Below are positions 14,008 to 21,608 of a DNA stretch of 26,424 bases, one piece after another. How positions within the stretch are numbered: position 1 is the stretch's first letter; each line of letters starts with the position of its first letter. The position numbers and the translations under genes were made by a program. The notes beneath the pieces are model-generated. The model was not told the origin of the DNA. It saw only the letters and a program-made list of their open reading frames with translations, and did no database searches. Source of the DNA: an uncultured Butyricicoccus sp. (GTDB lineage: Bacteria > Bacillota > Clostridia > Oscillospirales > Butyricicoccaceae); NCBI GenBank assembly GCA_910584935.1, contig CAJUDU010000030.1:1-26424 (forward strand), read 5' to 3'.

Positions 14008-15294
14008 ATGCTAAGTAAAAAAACAGTCCGTGCTATTGCCGCAGCAATCGCTGTGATACTTGTGATATCCATTGCAGGCGGCAGCCTAATTTCAGCCATT
14101 GGCACCGCGCAGGCGGCGTCAATCAGCGAACTGAAAAACCAGATTTCCAGTTTGGATAAGCAGAAATCCGAAGTAGAAGCGGCAATCAAAGCGTTGGAAG
14201 GGCAAATCAATAGTAATTCCAAAAAACTCGCCGCGCTGACAACCCAGATGAACCTGACCGAAGAAGATATTGACGCAACCCAAACAGTAATTCAGCGTTT
14301 GGCGGATGAAATTGTTGTGAAAGAAGAAGAAATTGTCGTTGCACAGCGTGAGCTGGATGAAAAAACCGAACTGTTTGAAACCCGGATGCGCGTTATGTAT
14401 GAAAACGGCAATGATGTAAGCTATCTGGATGTTATCCTGGGTGCGAATAATTTTGGCGATATGCTGACCCGTATGGAAGATGTCAGCGCTGTAATGGAAA
14501 ATGATAAAAAAATTGTGGCGGACTATAAAGCAGCGAAGAAAAAGCTGGAGGACGCAAAAGCAGCGCTGGAACAGGATAAACAAGACCAGGAAGAATATAA
14601 AGCATCGCTGGAATCCAAATATGCTGACCTCAAGGGGCAGCGCACTGAGGTGCAGAAGCTGACCGACCAGCTGGAAAGCAACCAGGCGCAGAAGGAAAAA
14701 GAAGCTATCGCCTTGGAAGATGAGATGGGCGCAATCAGCGCGGAGATTGAAGAAATTTCCCGCCGTGAAGCGGAAGAAGCAAAGCGCAAGGAAGAAGAAG
14801 CCCGCAAGCAGGCGGAAGCTGCCGCAGCAGCCAAAAAGAGCAGCAATTCAAATTCGAGCAGCTCAGGCAGTTCAGGCAGCAGCACAAAGACAGCATCACG
14901 TGTCAGCACAAGCGGTTTGGTTTGGCCCGCGCCAAGCGGCAGCGCAGGCAGCGGCTATGGCTGGCGTATCCACCCGATTTCCGGCACCCGTAAATTCCAT
15001 AAGGGCACGGATATCCCCGCGCCAAGCGGCAGCCCAGTACTCGCGGCGGCAAGCGGCACGGTTGTGCAGAGTTATTTCTCCTCGTCCTATGGCAACTATA
15101 TTGTGATTAGCCATGGCGGCGGCTTAATGACAGCGTATGCGCATATGTCCAGCCGTGGGGTATCTGTCGGCGCAAATGTATCTGCTGGGCAGCAGATTGG
15201 CAAGGTCGGTTCCACTGGCAATTCCACTGGCCCACACCTGCATTTTGAAGTTTATGTAAATGGCTCAACCACAAACCCGATGAGTTATTTCTAA
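14008..15294 (+). CDS. Secreted coiled-coil M23 metallopeptidase (FtsEX-associated murein hydrolase)
   Basis: 428 residues. A signal peptide is likely cleaved after AQA (residue 36). Residues 37-275 form a long coiled coil like that of EnvC/CwlO/PcsB-type FtsEX partners. A Ser/Gly-rich linker follows (about 278-295), then a LytM/M23 domain (about 310-428). The zinc and catalytic residues are all present: H331 and D335 in HKGTD, H379 in AYAHM, and H410/H412 in GPHLHFE. Unlike E. coli EnvC, whose LytM domain is degenerate, this one should be an active endopeptidase. It lies 15 bases after ftsX with GGAAAGGAG upstream. I infer that FtsX recruits or activates it. Confidence 0.93.
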   Translation: MLSKKTVRAIAAAIAVILVISIAGGSLISAIGTAQAASISELKNQISSLDKQKSEVEAAIKALEGQINSNSKKLAALTTQMNLTEEDIDATQTVIQRLADEIVVKEEEIVVAQRELDEKTELFETRMRVMYENGNDVSYLDVILGANNFGDMLTRMEDVSAVMENDKKIVADYKAAKKKLEDAKAALEQDKQDQEEYKASLESKYADLKGQRTEVQKLTDQLESNQAQKEKEAIALEDEMGAISAEIEEISRREAEEAKRKEEEARKQAEAAAAAKKSSNSNSSSSGSSGSSTKTASRVSTSGLVWPAPSGSAGSGYGWRIHPISGTRKFHKGTDIPAPSGSPVLAAASGTVVQSYFSSSYGNYIVISHGGGLMTAYAHMSSRGVSVGANVSAGQQIGKVGSTGNSTGPHLHFEVYVNGSTTNPMSYF

Positions 15295-15315
15295 AAAATA
15301 CGAACCCAATCCAGA

Positions 15316-15345
15316 GGGGGGCACGCTGTATAGCGGGTCCCCCTT
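15316..15345 (+). other. GC-rich imperfect hairpin between the M23 and S41 genes
   Basis: GGGGG...CGCT and AGCG...CCCCC form an imperfect stem around a GTAT loop. No T-run follows (CTTACGCGG instead). It may be an attenuator or processing site. The downstream gene has its own strong AAAGGAGG site. Confidence 0.45.
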
Positions 15346-15368
15346 ACGCGGTGCAAAGGAGGAAAACA

Positions 15369-16556
15369 ATGTCAAATAAGGTTCACTGGGGGGTAGCGGC
15401 AGTATTATGCGGTTTTTCAGCCGCTATGGCATTTTCAATTTCTTATGCCATGATGAATCGCCGCTTTGAAGAAATGCTGCCGGAATATAAAATCAACAAT
15501 GAGATATATGGCAAAATCGGTGAAATCCGTTATACAGTGGATAAATACTATGTTGGCGGTTATGACCAGCAGGATGCCGTAGATATGGCTGCGGCAGGGT
15601 ATGTAGCTGGCATTGGCGACCGCTGGAGCAATTATATGTCCGCGGAACAGTTTGAAAAATATAAACTCAGCTTTTCTGGGCAGTCCTTTGGCATTGGGCT
15701 GTATACTTCTTATCATGCGGATACACGGGAATTGCGGATTGTAGAAGTTTTCCCAGGTTCGGATGGGGAAAAACTGGAGCTCAAAAAAGGTGATTTAATC
15801 CTTGGCGCGGAAGGCAAAACCATGCAGGAGGATGGCTATTCTGAAACCCTTGAAGCAATTGCCGGCGAGGAGGGCACCAAAGCCCGGATTATCATCCGCC
15901 GCAAAGCAACCGGCGAAACAGAAACTGTGGAAATGGAACGCAAGACTACACAGCAGACTATGGTAAGCGGCAAAATGCTTGCAGATGGGCAAACCGGATT
16001 TATCCGCATTTACAGTTTCCATCGCGGTTCTGAAAAGCAAATGGAAAAAGCGGTGGATAAACTGGTTTCGCAAGGGGCGTCTCAACTGGTATTTGATGTG
16101 CGCAATAATCCTGGCGGTTCGGTAGACAGCGTATGTACAGCGGTGGATACCCTTGTGCCGCATGGGCTGATTATGACCCTGCGTACCAAAGATGGCAAAG
16201 AAACCATTTATGAATCGGATGAAAAACAACAGGAACTGCCGATGGCAGTGCTGGTCAATGCGGAATCCATCAGTGCGGCGGAATTTTTTGCGGCAGCTTT
16301 GCAGGAATATGGAAAGGCGGTTGTTGTTGGTGAGCAGACCATTGGTAAAGGTTATGCACAGCAGAATTATGAATTGCAGGATGGTTCAGCCTTGCACCTG
16401 TCTGACCAGGAGTATTTTACGCCGCTTGGCAAAAGCCTGATTGGTACAGGCGTGACGCCAGATATCACGTGTGCCGCCCCTAAAGGCTTTGACTTATATT
16501 TCTCCTCAGAAAAAAAAGATGCCCAGCTGCAAGCTGCGCTTGCAGCGTTAGAATAG
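15369..16556 (+). CDS. C-terminal processing protease, S41 family (CtpA/CtpB type)
   Basis: 395 residues. An N-terminal membrane anchor lies at about 8-28, a PDZ domain at about 105-195 (SGQSFGIGLYTS, VFPGSDGEKLELKKGDLIL), and the S41 catalytic core at about 205-370. The Ser-Lys dyad is likely S302 (NAESISAAEF) and K327 (QTIGKGYAQQ), 25 residues apart as in other Ctp proteases. The substrate loop FDVRNNPGGSV is also present. ATG 15369 follows AAAGGAGG at the right distance. The protein would face the outside of the membrane. Its position after ftsEX and the M23 hydrolase suggests it may cut or control wall hydrolases, as other Ctp proteases do, but no substrate is proven. Confidence 0.93.
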   Translation: MSNKVHWGVAAVLCGFSAAMAFSISYAMMNRRFEEMLPEYKINNEIYGKIGEIRYTVDKYYVGGYDQQDAVDMAAAGYVAGIGDRWSNYMSAEQFEKYKLSFSGQSFGIGLYTSYHADTRELRIVEVFPGSDGEKLELKKGDLILGAEGKTMQEDGYSETLEAIAGEEGTKARIIIRRKATGETETVEMERKTTQQTMVSGKMLADGQTGFIRIYSFHRGSEKQMEKAVDKLVSQGASQLVFDVRNNPGGSVDSVCTAVDTLVPHGLIMTLRTKDGKETIYESDEKQQELPMAVLVNAESISAAEFFAAALQEYGKAVVVGEQTIGKGYAQQNYELQDGSALHLSDQEYFTPLGKSLIGTGVTPDITCAAPKGFDLYFSSEKKDAQLQAALAALE

Positions 16557-16600
16557 TACAGCATATAATTAGATTATCAGAAAACGGATAAAATGAAGCA

Positions 16601-16635
16601 GGCGGCGCCGGGTTAGAAATAACCCAGGCGCCGCC
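16601..16635. terminator. Strong GC hairpin ending the ftsEX-M23-ctp region
   Basis: GGCGGCGCC (16601-16609) pairs with GGCGCCGCC (16627-16635), plus GGTT/AACC inside and a 6-base loop. The plus-strand downstream sequence (GTATCTATTG) is not a clean U-tract. The hairpin is certain but its terminator activity is only likely. Confidence 0.6.
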
Positions 16636-16681
16636 GTATCTATTGACCCTAATATATGGGATAAAATCAGAAAAACAACTT

Positions 16682-16694
16682 TTGTACTGTACAA
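16682..16694. promoter_or_regulatory. Candidate operator of the GntR/UTRA regulator
   Basis: TTGTAC-T-GTACAA is a perfect 6+1+6 inverted repeat. It is similar in form to the TTGTATATACAA-type operators of HutC/TreR members of the GntR family. It lies about 70 bases before the gene and just upstream of a TATAAA (16700-16705) that may be a -10, though no good -35 is visible. Autoregulation is inferred. Confidence 0.45.
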
Positions 16695-16766
16695 TGGGGT
16701 ATAAACATGATATCCTGTTATTAAAGCAAATCATATTATAAAAAACCTTTGGGAGGTGGGACGGAT

Positions 16767-17477
16767 TTGGAAAAATATCGCATGGTTGCGCTTGATTTGG
16801 CGCAAAAGATTGAGTCTGGGCATTATCCCCGCGGGATACAGCTTCCACTTGAAACGGAGTTATGTGCTATGTATCAAGTCAGCCGCATTACCATTAAAAA
16901 GGCAACAGACTTACTGGTTCAGCTTGGGATTATTACCAAACGGCGCGGCGCAGGCAGTTTCGTGCAGAATACAGAACATCTGCATGAAATCTTAACTGGC
17001 GAACAAGTGCAGTTTACTGGGTTTACCCGCCAGTTTGCAGGGCGGCGGGTATCGGCAGAAGTTCATCAATTCGTTACCCACCCAGCCACAGGGGAAGCCG
17101 CTGAAAAAATGTGCCTGACCGAAAAAGATTTGGTCTATTATATTTGCCGTACACGGTTTGTGGATGATGAACCTTATGTGGTGGAATATGCTTATTTGCC
17201 AGTAGGCATTGTGCCGGGGTTGGATTTGCAGATTGTCAGTGGTTCTATTTATGCTTATATTTTAGATACTTTGCACTTAAAGCCGCAAAGTGCGCGCCGT
17301 ACCCTGCGTTCGCTGCTGCCCACAGAAGCTGAAAAACAATATTTCCATATATCAGAACCATTCAGTATTTTGGAAATCGAACAGGTTGCTAGCCTGGATG
17401 ACGGGCGGATTTTTGAGTTTTCCAAAACCCATTGCCGCAGTGACCGTTATGCGTTTCGGTATATCAGCGTATGGTAA
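16767..17477 (+). CDS. GntR-family transcriptional regulator with UTRA domain (HutC subfamily)
   Basis: 236 residues. A winged helix-turn-helix spans about 1-68 (YRMVALDLAQKIESGHYPRG, LPLETELCAMYQVSRITIKKATDLLVQLGII, RRGAGSFV), followed by a UTRA effector domain (~85-236; YYICRTRFVDDEPYVVEYAYLP, then FSILEIEQVASLDDG). The start is probably TTG 16767, because GGGAGGTGG (16751-16759) lies seven bases before it. UTRA domains usually bind sugar phosphates or amino-acid derivatives. No target operon is adjacent, and the neighbour on the right is another regulator, convergent. The ligand cannot be predicted. Confidence 0.88.
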   Translation: MEKYRMVALDLAQKIESGHYPRGIQLPLETELCAMYQVSRITIKKATDLLVQLGIITKRRGAGSFVQNTEHLHEILTGEQVQFTGFTRQFAGRRVSAEVHQFVTHPATGEAAEKMCLTEKDLVYYICRTRFVDDEPYVVEYAYLPVGIVPGLDLQIVSGSIYAYILDTLHLKPQSARRTLRSLLPTEAEKQYFHISEPFSILEIEQVASLDDGRIFEFSKTHCRSDRYAFRYISVW

Positions 17478-17493
17478 AATAAATCACTGATAA

Positions 17494-17545
17494 GAAAAAA
17501 AGCCGCCGCCCCATATCGTGATGGAGGCAGCGGTTATATTTTTTT
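17494..17545. terminator. Bidirectional terminator between the gntR-type and lacI-type genes
   Basis: An A-run (17494-17501), then CCGCCGCC pairing with GGCAGCGG (one C-A mismatch), an inner CCAT/ATGG, and a T-run (17539-17545). With A's on the left and T's on the right it can end transcription from both convergent genes. It slightly overlaps the LacI stop codon. Confidence 0.85.
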
Positions 17546-18548
17546 AATCAATTAAGCTGCGCACAGATTCGCCTTCTGCAATGGATACAGGCAATAAGAT
17601 GCGTTCATTGCAGCGTTCCCCGCCTTGTATCATGGAGATCAGTTTTTTCACACAAACTTCCGCCTGTACTGCGCAATGTACATCGACCGATGTAATGGAT
17701 GGAATCGCCATTTTCCCCATCACGGTATTATCAAAGCCGATTAAAGCAATATCCCTCGGCACGGAATAGCCCATGGATAACAGTGCGCGCGCAGTCAGCA
17801 TCGCCATATTATCATTGGTGCAGATAAAGGCTTCTGGCAAGGATTTGCATCGCTTTAAAGACGTCAGAATACAGTTGTAATCGTAAACCTGCACCTGATT
17901 CATATCAATGACCAGATATTCTGGGTCAACCGGCAGCCCAAAAGACATCATAGCGCCAACATAGCCTTGGAAACGCTCCATAAAGCCTGTGCTATGCTTT
18001 GGGTTGCCGACAAAGCCTAATTTCCGATAACCTTTATTCCAAAGGTATTCAACCGCCATATGCCCGCCTTTTAGGTTGTCCTCAATCACAACACACATAT
18101 CAAGGGTATCATACCGGGTACCGGTTGCGATGATTGGAATGCCGCATTGGGCAACTTTGGCGGCAATGCGCTCCTCCATATCGCCAAGGATAATAATGCC
18201 TGCAATCGAATTGCTTTCAAACTTCCAGCGCAGTTCCTCTTGGGCGATATCACAAGTTGCGCCTTTGAATACCATTAGGTTATAATTGTATTCATGCACC
18301 GTGTTTAGGATATGCTGATGGAAACTCATATAGAAATAGGAATCCCGTAAACGTTCGCCGGTTGATACCAAGCCAATATTACGCATTTCCAATTTGCCTT
18401 TTTGCCCAAAGTAGCCGATTTCCTCCGCAATGCGGAGAATATTATCTTTTGTTTGCTGCCGTACACCTGGCATATCCCGAAGCGCAAGGGAAACCGTATT
18501 TACGGATACACCTGACCGCCGCGCAATATCTTTTAGGGTGACTCTCAT
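17544..18548 (-). CDS. LacI-family transcriptional regulator
   Basis: 334 residues. The LacI helix-turn-helix is at the very N-terminus (VTLKDIARRSGVSVNTVSLALR, then the hinge helix region ILRIAEEIGY), followed by a periplasmic-binding-protein-like effector domain (RNIGLVSTG, AGIIILGDM, KLGFVGNPKHSTGFMERFQGY, AFICTNDNMAM, IALIGFDNT). The start is the second ATG (18548): AGGAGG lies seven bases before it but only one base before the upstream ATG at 18554. Effectors are usually sugars. No sugar transport or catabolic genes are beside it, so the target is unknown. Confidence 0.93.
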   Translation of the reverse strand: MRVTLKDIARRSGVSVNTVSLALRDMPGVRQQTKDNILRIAEEIGYFGQKGKLEMRNIGLVSTGERLRDSYFYMSFHQHILNTVHEYNYNLMVFKGATCDIAQEELRWKFESNSIAGIIILGDMEERIAAKVAQCGIPIIATGTRYDTLDMCVVIEDNLKGGHMAVEYLWNKGYRKLGFVGNPKHSTGFMERFQGYVGAMMSFGLPVDPEYLVIDMNQVQVYDYNCILTSLKRCKSLPEAFICTNDNMAMLTARALLSMGYSVPRDIALIGFDNTVMGKMAIPSITSVDVHCAVQAEVCVKKLISMIQGGERCNERILLPVSIAEGESVRSLID

Positions 18549-18587
18549 GCCCATACCTCCTGACGGTTCCCCCTTAACGCACTAATC

Positions 18588-18602
18588 TACCATACAATGG
18601 TA
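18588..18602. promoter_or_regulatory. Inverted repeat upstream of the LacI-type gene
   Basis: TACCAT-ACA-ATGGTA is a perfect 6+3+6 inverted repeat about 40 bases before the start codon. A second short palindrome, GCAAATTTGC (18628-18637), lies a little further upstream, with AAATTTGC repeated at 18640-18647. Either could be an operator. They lack the central CG typical of LacI-family sites, so the assignment is weak. The remaining sequence to 18774 is AT-rich and shows no gene. Confidence 0.35.
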
Positions 18603-18774
18603 CTCCTTTTAGCTGATAAAATCAACTGCAAATTTGCTGAAATTTGCTTTTCACTTGATATTTTTTGTTTTTATTTGCAGATAAAATGATATAAATAGAA
18701 ATTTTAAAAAATAATGAAAGAAATTTTATTACTACGAAAGCAGTGCGGGTGCATAACTGTGATAGAAATGGACA

Positions 18775-18814
18775 CAAAATAAAAGGTGATGGTACCAATA
18801 CGCCATCACCTTTT
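18775..18814 (-). terminator. Rho-independent terminator of greA-lysS
   Basis: A 12-bp perfect stem (AAAAGGTGATGG 18781-18792, CCATCACCTTTT 18803-18814) with a 10-base loop. On the minus strand the stem is followed by TTTTATTTTG. It lies about 40 bases after the lysS stop. Confidence 0.9.
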
Positions 18815-18855
18815 CGGGTTTGCACACTTACAGATACAGGGGGAATGGAATCTGT

Positions 18856-20361
18856 TTAGCCTTCCAGCGGTTTCATCGTGGGGAACAACAAGACATCACG
18901 GATAGACGCGGAATCAGTCAGGAACATAACCAGCCGGTCAATGCCCATGCCCATGCCGCCGGTTGGCGGCATACCATATTCCAGTGCACATACAAAATCA
19001 CTGTCCATCATACTGGCTTCATCATCACCGGCGTTGCGAAGCGCGACTTGGCGCTCAAACCGTTCTTTCTGGTCAATCGGGTCATTAAGCTCGGAAAATG
19101 CGTTGCATAGTTCACGCCCATAGACAAAGCATTCAAACCGTTCGGTTAAACGCGGGTCGGATGCCTTGCGCTTGGCAAGCGGAGAGATTTCAACCGGATA
19201 ATCAATAATAAAAGTTGGCTGTATCAGTTTATCTTCTACAAATTCATCATAGCAAAATGCAAGCAGGTTGCCCCAGCTTTCCTTGCCCTTTTCTGGGGTA
19301 AGTCCTTTTGCCTTGACCGCTTCCAATGCCTGTGCTTCATCCATTGCCATGAAATCCAAGCCGGCATATTCTTTTACAGCGTCTGCCATGGTCATGCGCT
19401 TCCAGCCTTTTGTGAAGTCCAATTCGGTGTCTTGGTAAGTCACTTTTGTTGTGCCAAGCACCTTTTCACAGACATGGACAACCATATCTTCAGTAATATC
19501 CATCATACCGGCATAATCGGTATAAGCCTGGTATAATTCTATGGTTGTAAATTCCGGGTTATGGCGGGTATCCATGCCTTCATTGCGGAAAATACGTCCG
19601 ATTTCATAAACTTGTTCCAACCCGCCAACAATCAGCCGCTTGAGATGCAGTTCGGTTGCAATGCGCATATACATATCAATATCAAGCGCATTGTGATGGG
19701 TGATGAATGGGCGTGCGGCTGCGCCGCCAGGAATCGTATTGAGGCAAGGAGTTTCCACTTCCATAAAGCCGCGAGAGTCCATAAAATTACGGATTTCACG
19801 GACAATCTTGGAACGCTTTTCAAAGGTATCCCGCACTTCCGGGTTGATAATCAGGTCAACATAACGTTGACGGTAACGCATATCTGTGTCTTTCAGCCCA
19901 TGCCATTTCTCGGGTAATGGGATCAGGTTTTTGGAAAGCAGCACCATTTCAGAAACCGAAACTGAAATTTCACCTTTATGGGTGCGGAATACAGTGCCTT
20001 CGATGCCGACCAAATCACCGATATCCATTTTTTTGAATGCTGTATAGCTGTCTGTGCCAAGCACATCGCGTTTTATATACATTTGCAGCCGCCCATAACG
20101 GTCGCTTAAATCTGCAAAAGATGCCTTGCCCATAATCCGTTTGGACATCATACGCCCAGCCAGGCGGACGGTTTTGCCATCCATTTCATCAAAATTATTT
20201 TTGATATCGGTTGTATGATGGGTGCGGTGAAAACGCACCTGTTCAAACGGGTCATTGCCTGCTGCCTGCAGTTCGGTCAATTTATCGCGGCGGATGCGCA
20301 GCAGTTCATTTAATTCAGCCTGCTGTTGCCCTGCTTCAGGCGCCATTTGTTCATTTGCCAT
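18856..20361 (-). CDS. lysS: Lysyl-tRNA synthetase, class II
   Basis: 501 residues, the normal LysS length. The N-terminal OB-fold anticodon-binding domain spans about 55-160 (VRLAGRMMSKRIMGKASFADLSD). The class II catalytic core carries motif 1 (KIVREIRNFMDSRGFMEVETP), motif 2 (GRIFRNEGMDTRHNPEFTTIE) and motif 3 (GMGIDRLVMFLTDS), followed by RDVLLFPTMKP at the C-terminus. It charges tRNA-Lys in the cytoplasm. The ATG is 13 bases after the greA stop, with GAGGGA upstream, so the two form an operon. No T-box leader is present. Confidence 0.98.
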   Translation of the reverse strand: MANEQMAPEAGQQQAELNELLRIRRDKLTELQAAGNDPFEQVRFHRTHHTTDIKNNFDEMDGKTVRLAGRMMSKRIMGKASFADLSDRYGRLQMYIKRDVLGTDSYTAFKKMDIGDLVGIEGTVFRTHKGEISVSVSEMVLLSKNLIPLPEKWHGLKDTDMRYRQRYVDLIINPEVRDTFEKRSKIVREIRNFMDSRGFMEVETPCLNTIPGGAAARPFITHHNALDIDMYMRIATELHLKRLIVGGLEQVYEIGRIFRNEGMDTRHNPEFTTIELYQAYTDYAGMMDITEDMVVHVCEKVLGTTKVTYQDTELDFTKGWKRMTMADAVKEYAGLDFMAMDEAQALEAVKAKGLTPEKGKESWGNLLAFCYDEFVEDKLIQPTFIIDYPVEISPLAKRKASDPRLTERFECFVYGRELCNAFSELNDPIDQKERFERQVALRNAGDDEASMMDSDFVCALEYGMPPTGGMGMGIDRLVMFLTDSASIRDVLLFPTMKPLEG

Positions 20362-20374
20362 AAGAATTTATCCC

Positions 20375-20848
20375 TCACTTCTGCAAGTCTATAATTTTAT
20401 ACCGGACAACACCTGCGGGGGCTTCAACTTGGACGGTTTCGCCCACTTTTTTGCCTAGCATTGCTTTGCCAAAGGGGGATTCATCCGAAATCAGCCCATT
20501 CATTGGGTCTACTTCCTGGGAACCAACAAAGCGGTATTCTTCCCGATCTCCAAATTCCATATCTTCAACCGTAAAACGGCAGCCAGGGGATACTTCATCA
20601 GCCGCATAGGTATCGCCAGTGACAACAACCGCGTGTTTTATAATTTCTTCCAGCTCCGCGATGCGGGAATATAATTTGCCTTGTTCGTTTTTGGCTTCAT
20701 CATATTCCGCGTTTTCCGAAAGGTCACCAAAAGAACGCGCTTCTTTCAGTTGTTCCGCGACTTCATCGGCGCGGGTTGTTTTCAGATATTCAAGTTCCTC
20801 TTTATATTTGTCAAGACTTTCCTGAGATAGTTTGATTTCCTTAGCCAT
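20375..20848 (-). CDS. greA: Transcription elongation factor GreA
   Basis: 157 residues, the usual GreA size. The N-terminal coiled coil (residues ~8-75) holds the catalytic tip acidic residues in the motif GDLSENAEYDEAKNEQ. The C-terminal FKBP-like domain follows (DREEYRFVGSQEVDP, ISDESPFGKAMLGKKVGETV). GreA stimulates transcript cleavage by backtracked RNA polymerase. ATG 20848 was chosen because AAGAAGG lies about eight bases before it; an in-frame TTG two codons upstream is less likely. It is first in the greA-lysS operon. Confidence 0.97.
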   Translation of the reverse strand: MAKEIKLSQESLDKYKEELEYLKTTRADEVAEQLKEARSFGDLSENAEYDEAKNEQGKLYSRIAELEEIIKHAVVVTGDTYAADEVSPGCRFTVEDMEFGDREEYRFVGSQEVDPMNGLISDESPFGKAMLGKKVGETVQVEAPAGVVRYKIIDLQK

Positions 20849-20893
20849 CTGCAATACCTTCTTTGAATATGAATTTTATCGATACATTATCTT

Positions 20894-20922
20894 ATTATAT
20901 GGATTCTGGCGCTCGATGTCAA
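20894..20922 (-). promoter_or_regulatory. Perfect consensus promoter of greA-lysS
   Basis: On the minus strand TTGACA (20922-20917) is followed by a 17-base spacer and TATAAT (20899-20894): 12/12 consensus positions at optimal spacing. The predicted start near 20887 gives a leader of about 40 bases. The rest of the gap to 21048 is AT-rich and shows no clear gene. Confidence 0.92.
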
Positions 20923-21048
20923 GCGGGGTTTTGGCAGATGGCTTAATTTACAGTATATTTAAAAATCAATTAAAATTCATTGTATATTGTATTATATTTA
21001 ATAAATATAACACAATGAAACTGCAAAATGAAAAAGGGGGCAGATGAT

Positions 21049-21354
21049 GTGACAAACAGGCAGGTTAAATGATGGTGTGGAAATCCCGGTTTATGGATTC
21101 GGCACCTATCAAATCCCCGCAGACGGAAGCACTTATCAAGCTGTTCAGCAAGCGCTTGCCCTTGGTATTCGCCATATTGACACAGCGGCGGCATGGCGGC
21201 ATATTTCAATGAACACGAAGTTGGGAAAGCAATGGAGGAAGCAAAACAGGCGGGCAGGCATCATAAAAGTGCCAGCCAAATTATTTTGCGGTTTGAAGTG
21301 CAGCAAGGCGCAATTTCTCCTTTGTGCGATAAAAAGGGCGCGGATCTGCCTTAA
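21049..21354 (+). pseudogene. Aldo/keto reductase remnant (frameshifted, internally deleted)
   Basis: Pieces of an aldo/keto reductase lie in different frames. A GTG (21049, after AAAAAGGGGG) begins VTNRQVK. After a shift near 21070 the next frame reads LNDGVEIPVYGFGTYQIPAD and LGIRHIDTAA, the N-terminal strand and NADPH-site region. A second shift near 21195 gives FNEHEVGKAMEEAKQAG. This is followed at once by SASQIILRFEVQQGAIS, a motif that belongs near the C-terminus of the family. About 300 codons are normal; roughly 100 remain. Most of the barrel, including the Tyr and Lys of the catalytic tetrad, is gone. The gene is dead. Confidence 0.8.
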
Positions 21355-21519
21355 ACTTGCAGTTCCGTGCCCTTATTTGGTCTAAAGGTTTCATTTTGCA
21401 CTTTATATTTATTTGAATATAAATGAACCGTGAAATTGATTTTACCAAACCTTACCGAGGGATTCTGTGGAAAATGTGCAAAGCATAAATTAAATTTTTC
21501 GTAAAAATTGCAGGAAAAT

Positions 21520-21548
21520 TTGATTTAGAGCGCGAAATACGTTATAAT
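21520..21548 (+). promoter_or_regulatory. Promoter of the hybrid histidine kinase
   Basis: TTGATT (21520-21525), a 17-base spacer and TATAAT (21543-21548). Upstream, AATTTTT-CGT-AAAAATT (21493-21509) may act as an UP element or operator. The leader to the start is about 55 bases. Apart from this promoter I see nothing in 21355-21608. Confidence 0.8.
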
Positions 21549-21608
21549 AGTGGTAATAAAACCAACACACTGCTATTTATGGGTATGTAAAGGTGGGAGG
21601 TGGTCAGT

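Noticed and set aside
14830..14900. Repeated AGC/TCA units as a mobile or CRISPR-like repeat
   Set aside because: They encode the Ser/Gly linker of the M23 protein and lack regular spacers.
20362..20374. T-box or lysine riboswitch before lysS
   Set aside because: Only 13 bases separate greA and lysS, and the greA leader is about 40 bases, too short for either.
21178..21192. 14-base match TGACACAGCGGCGG shared with 26157-26170
   Set aside because: One copy is in aldo/keto reductase coding remnant (the IDTAA codons) and the flanks do not match; judged coincidence.
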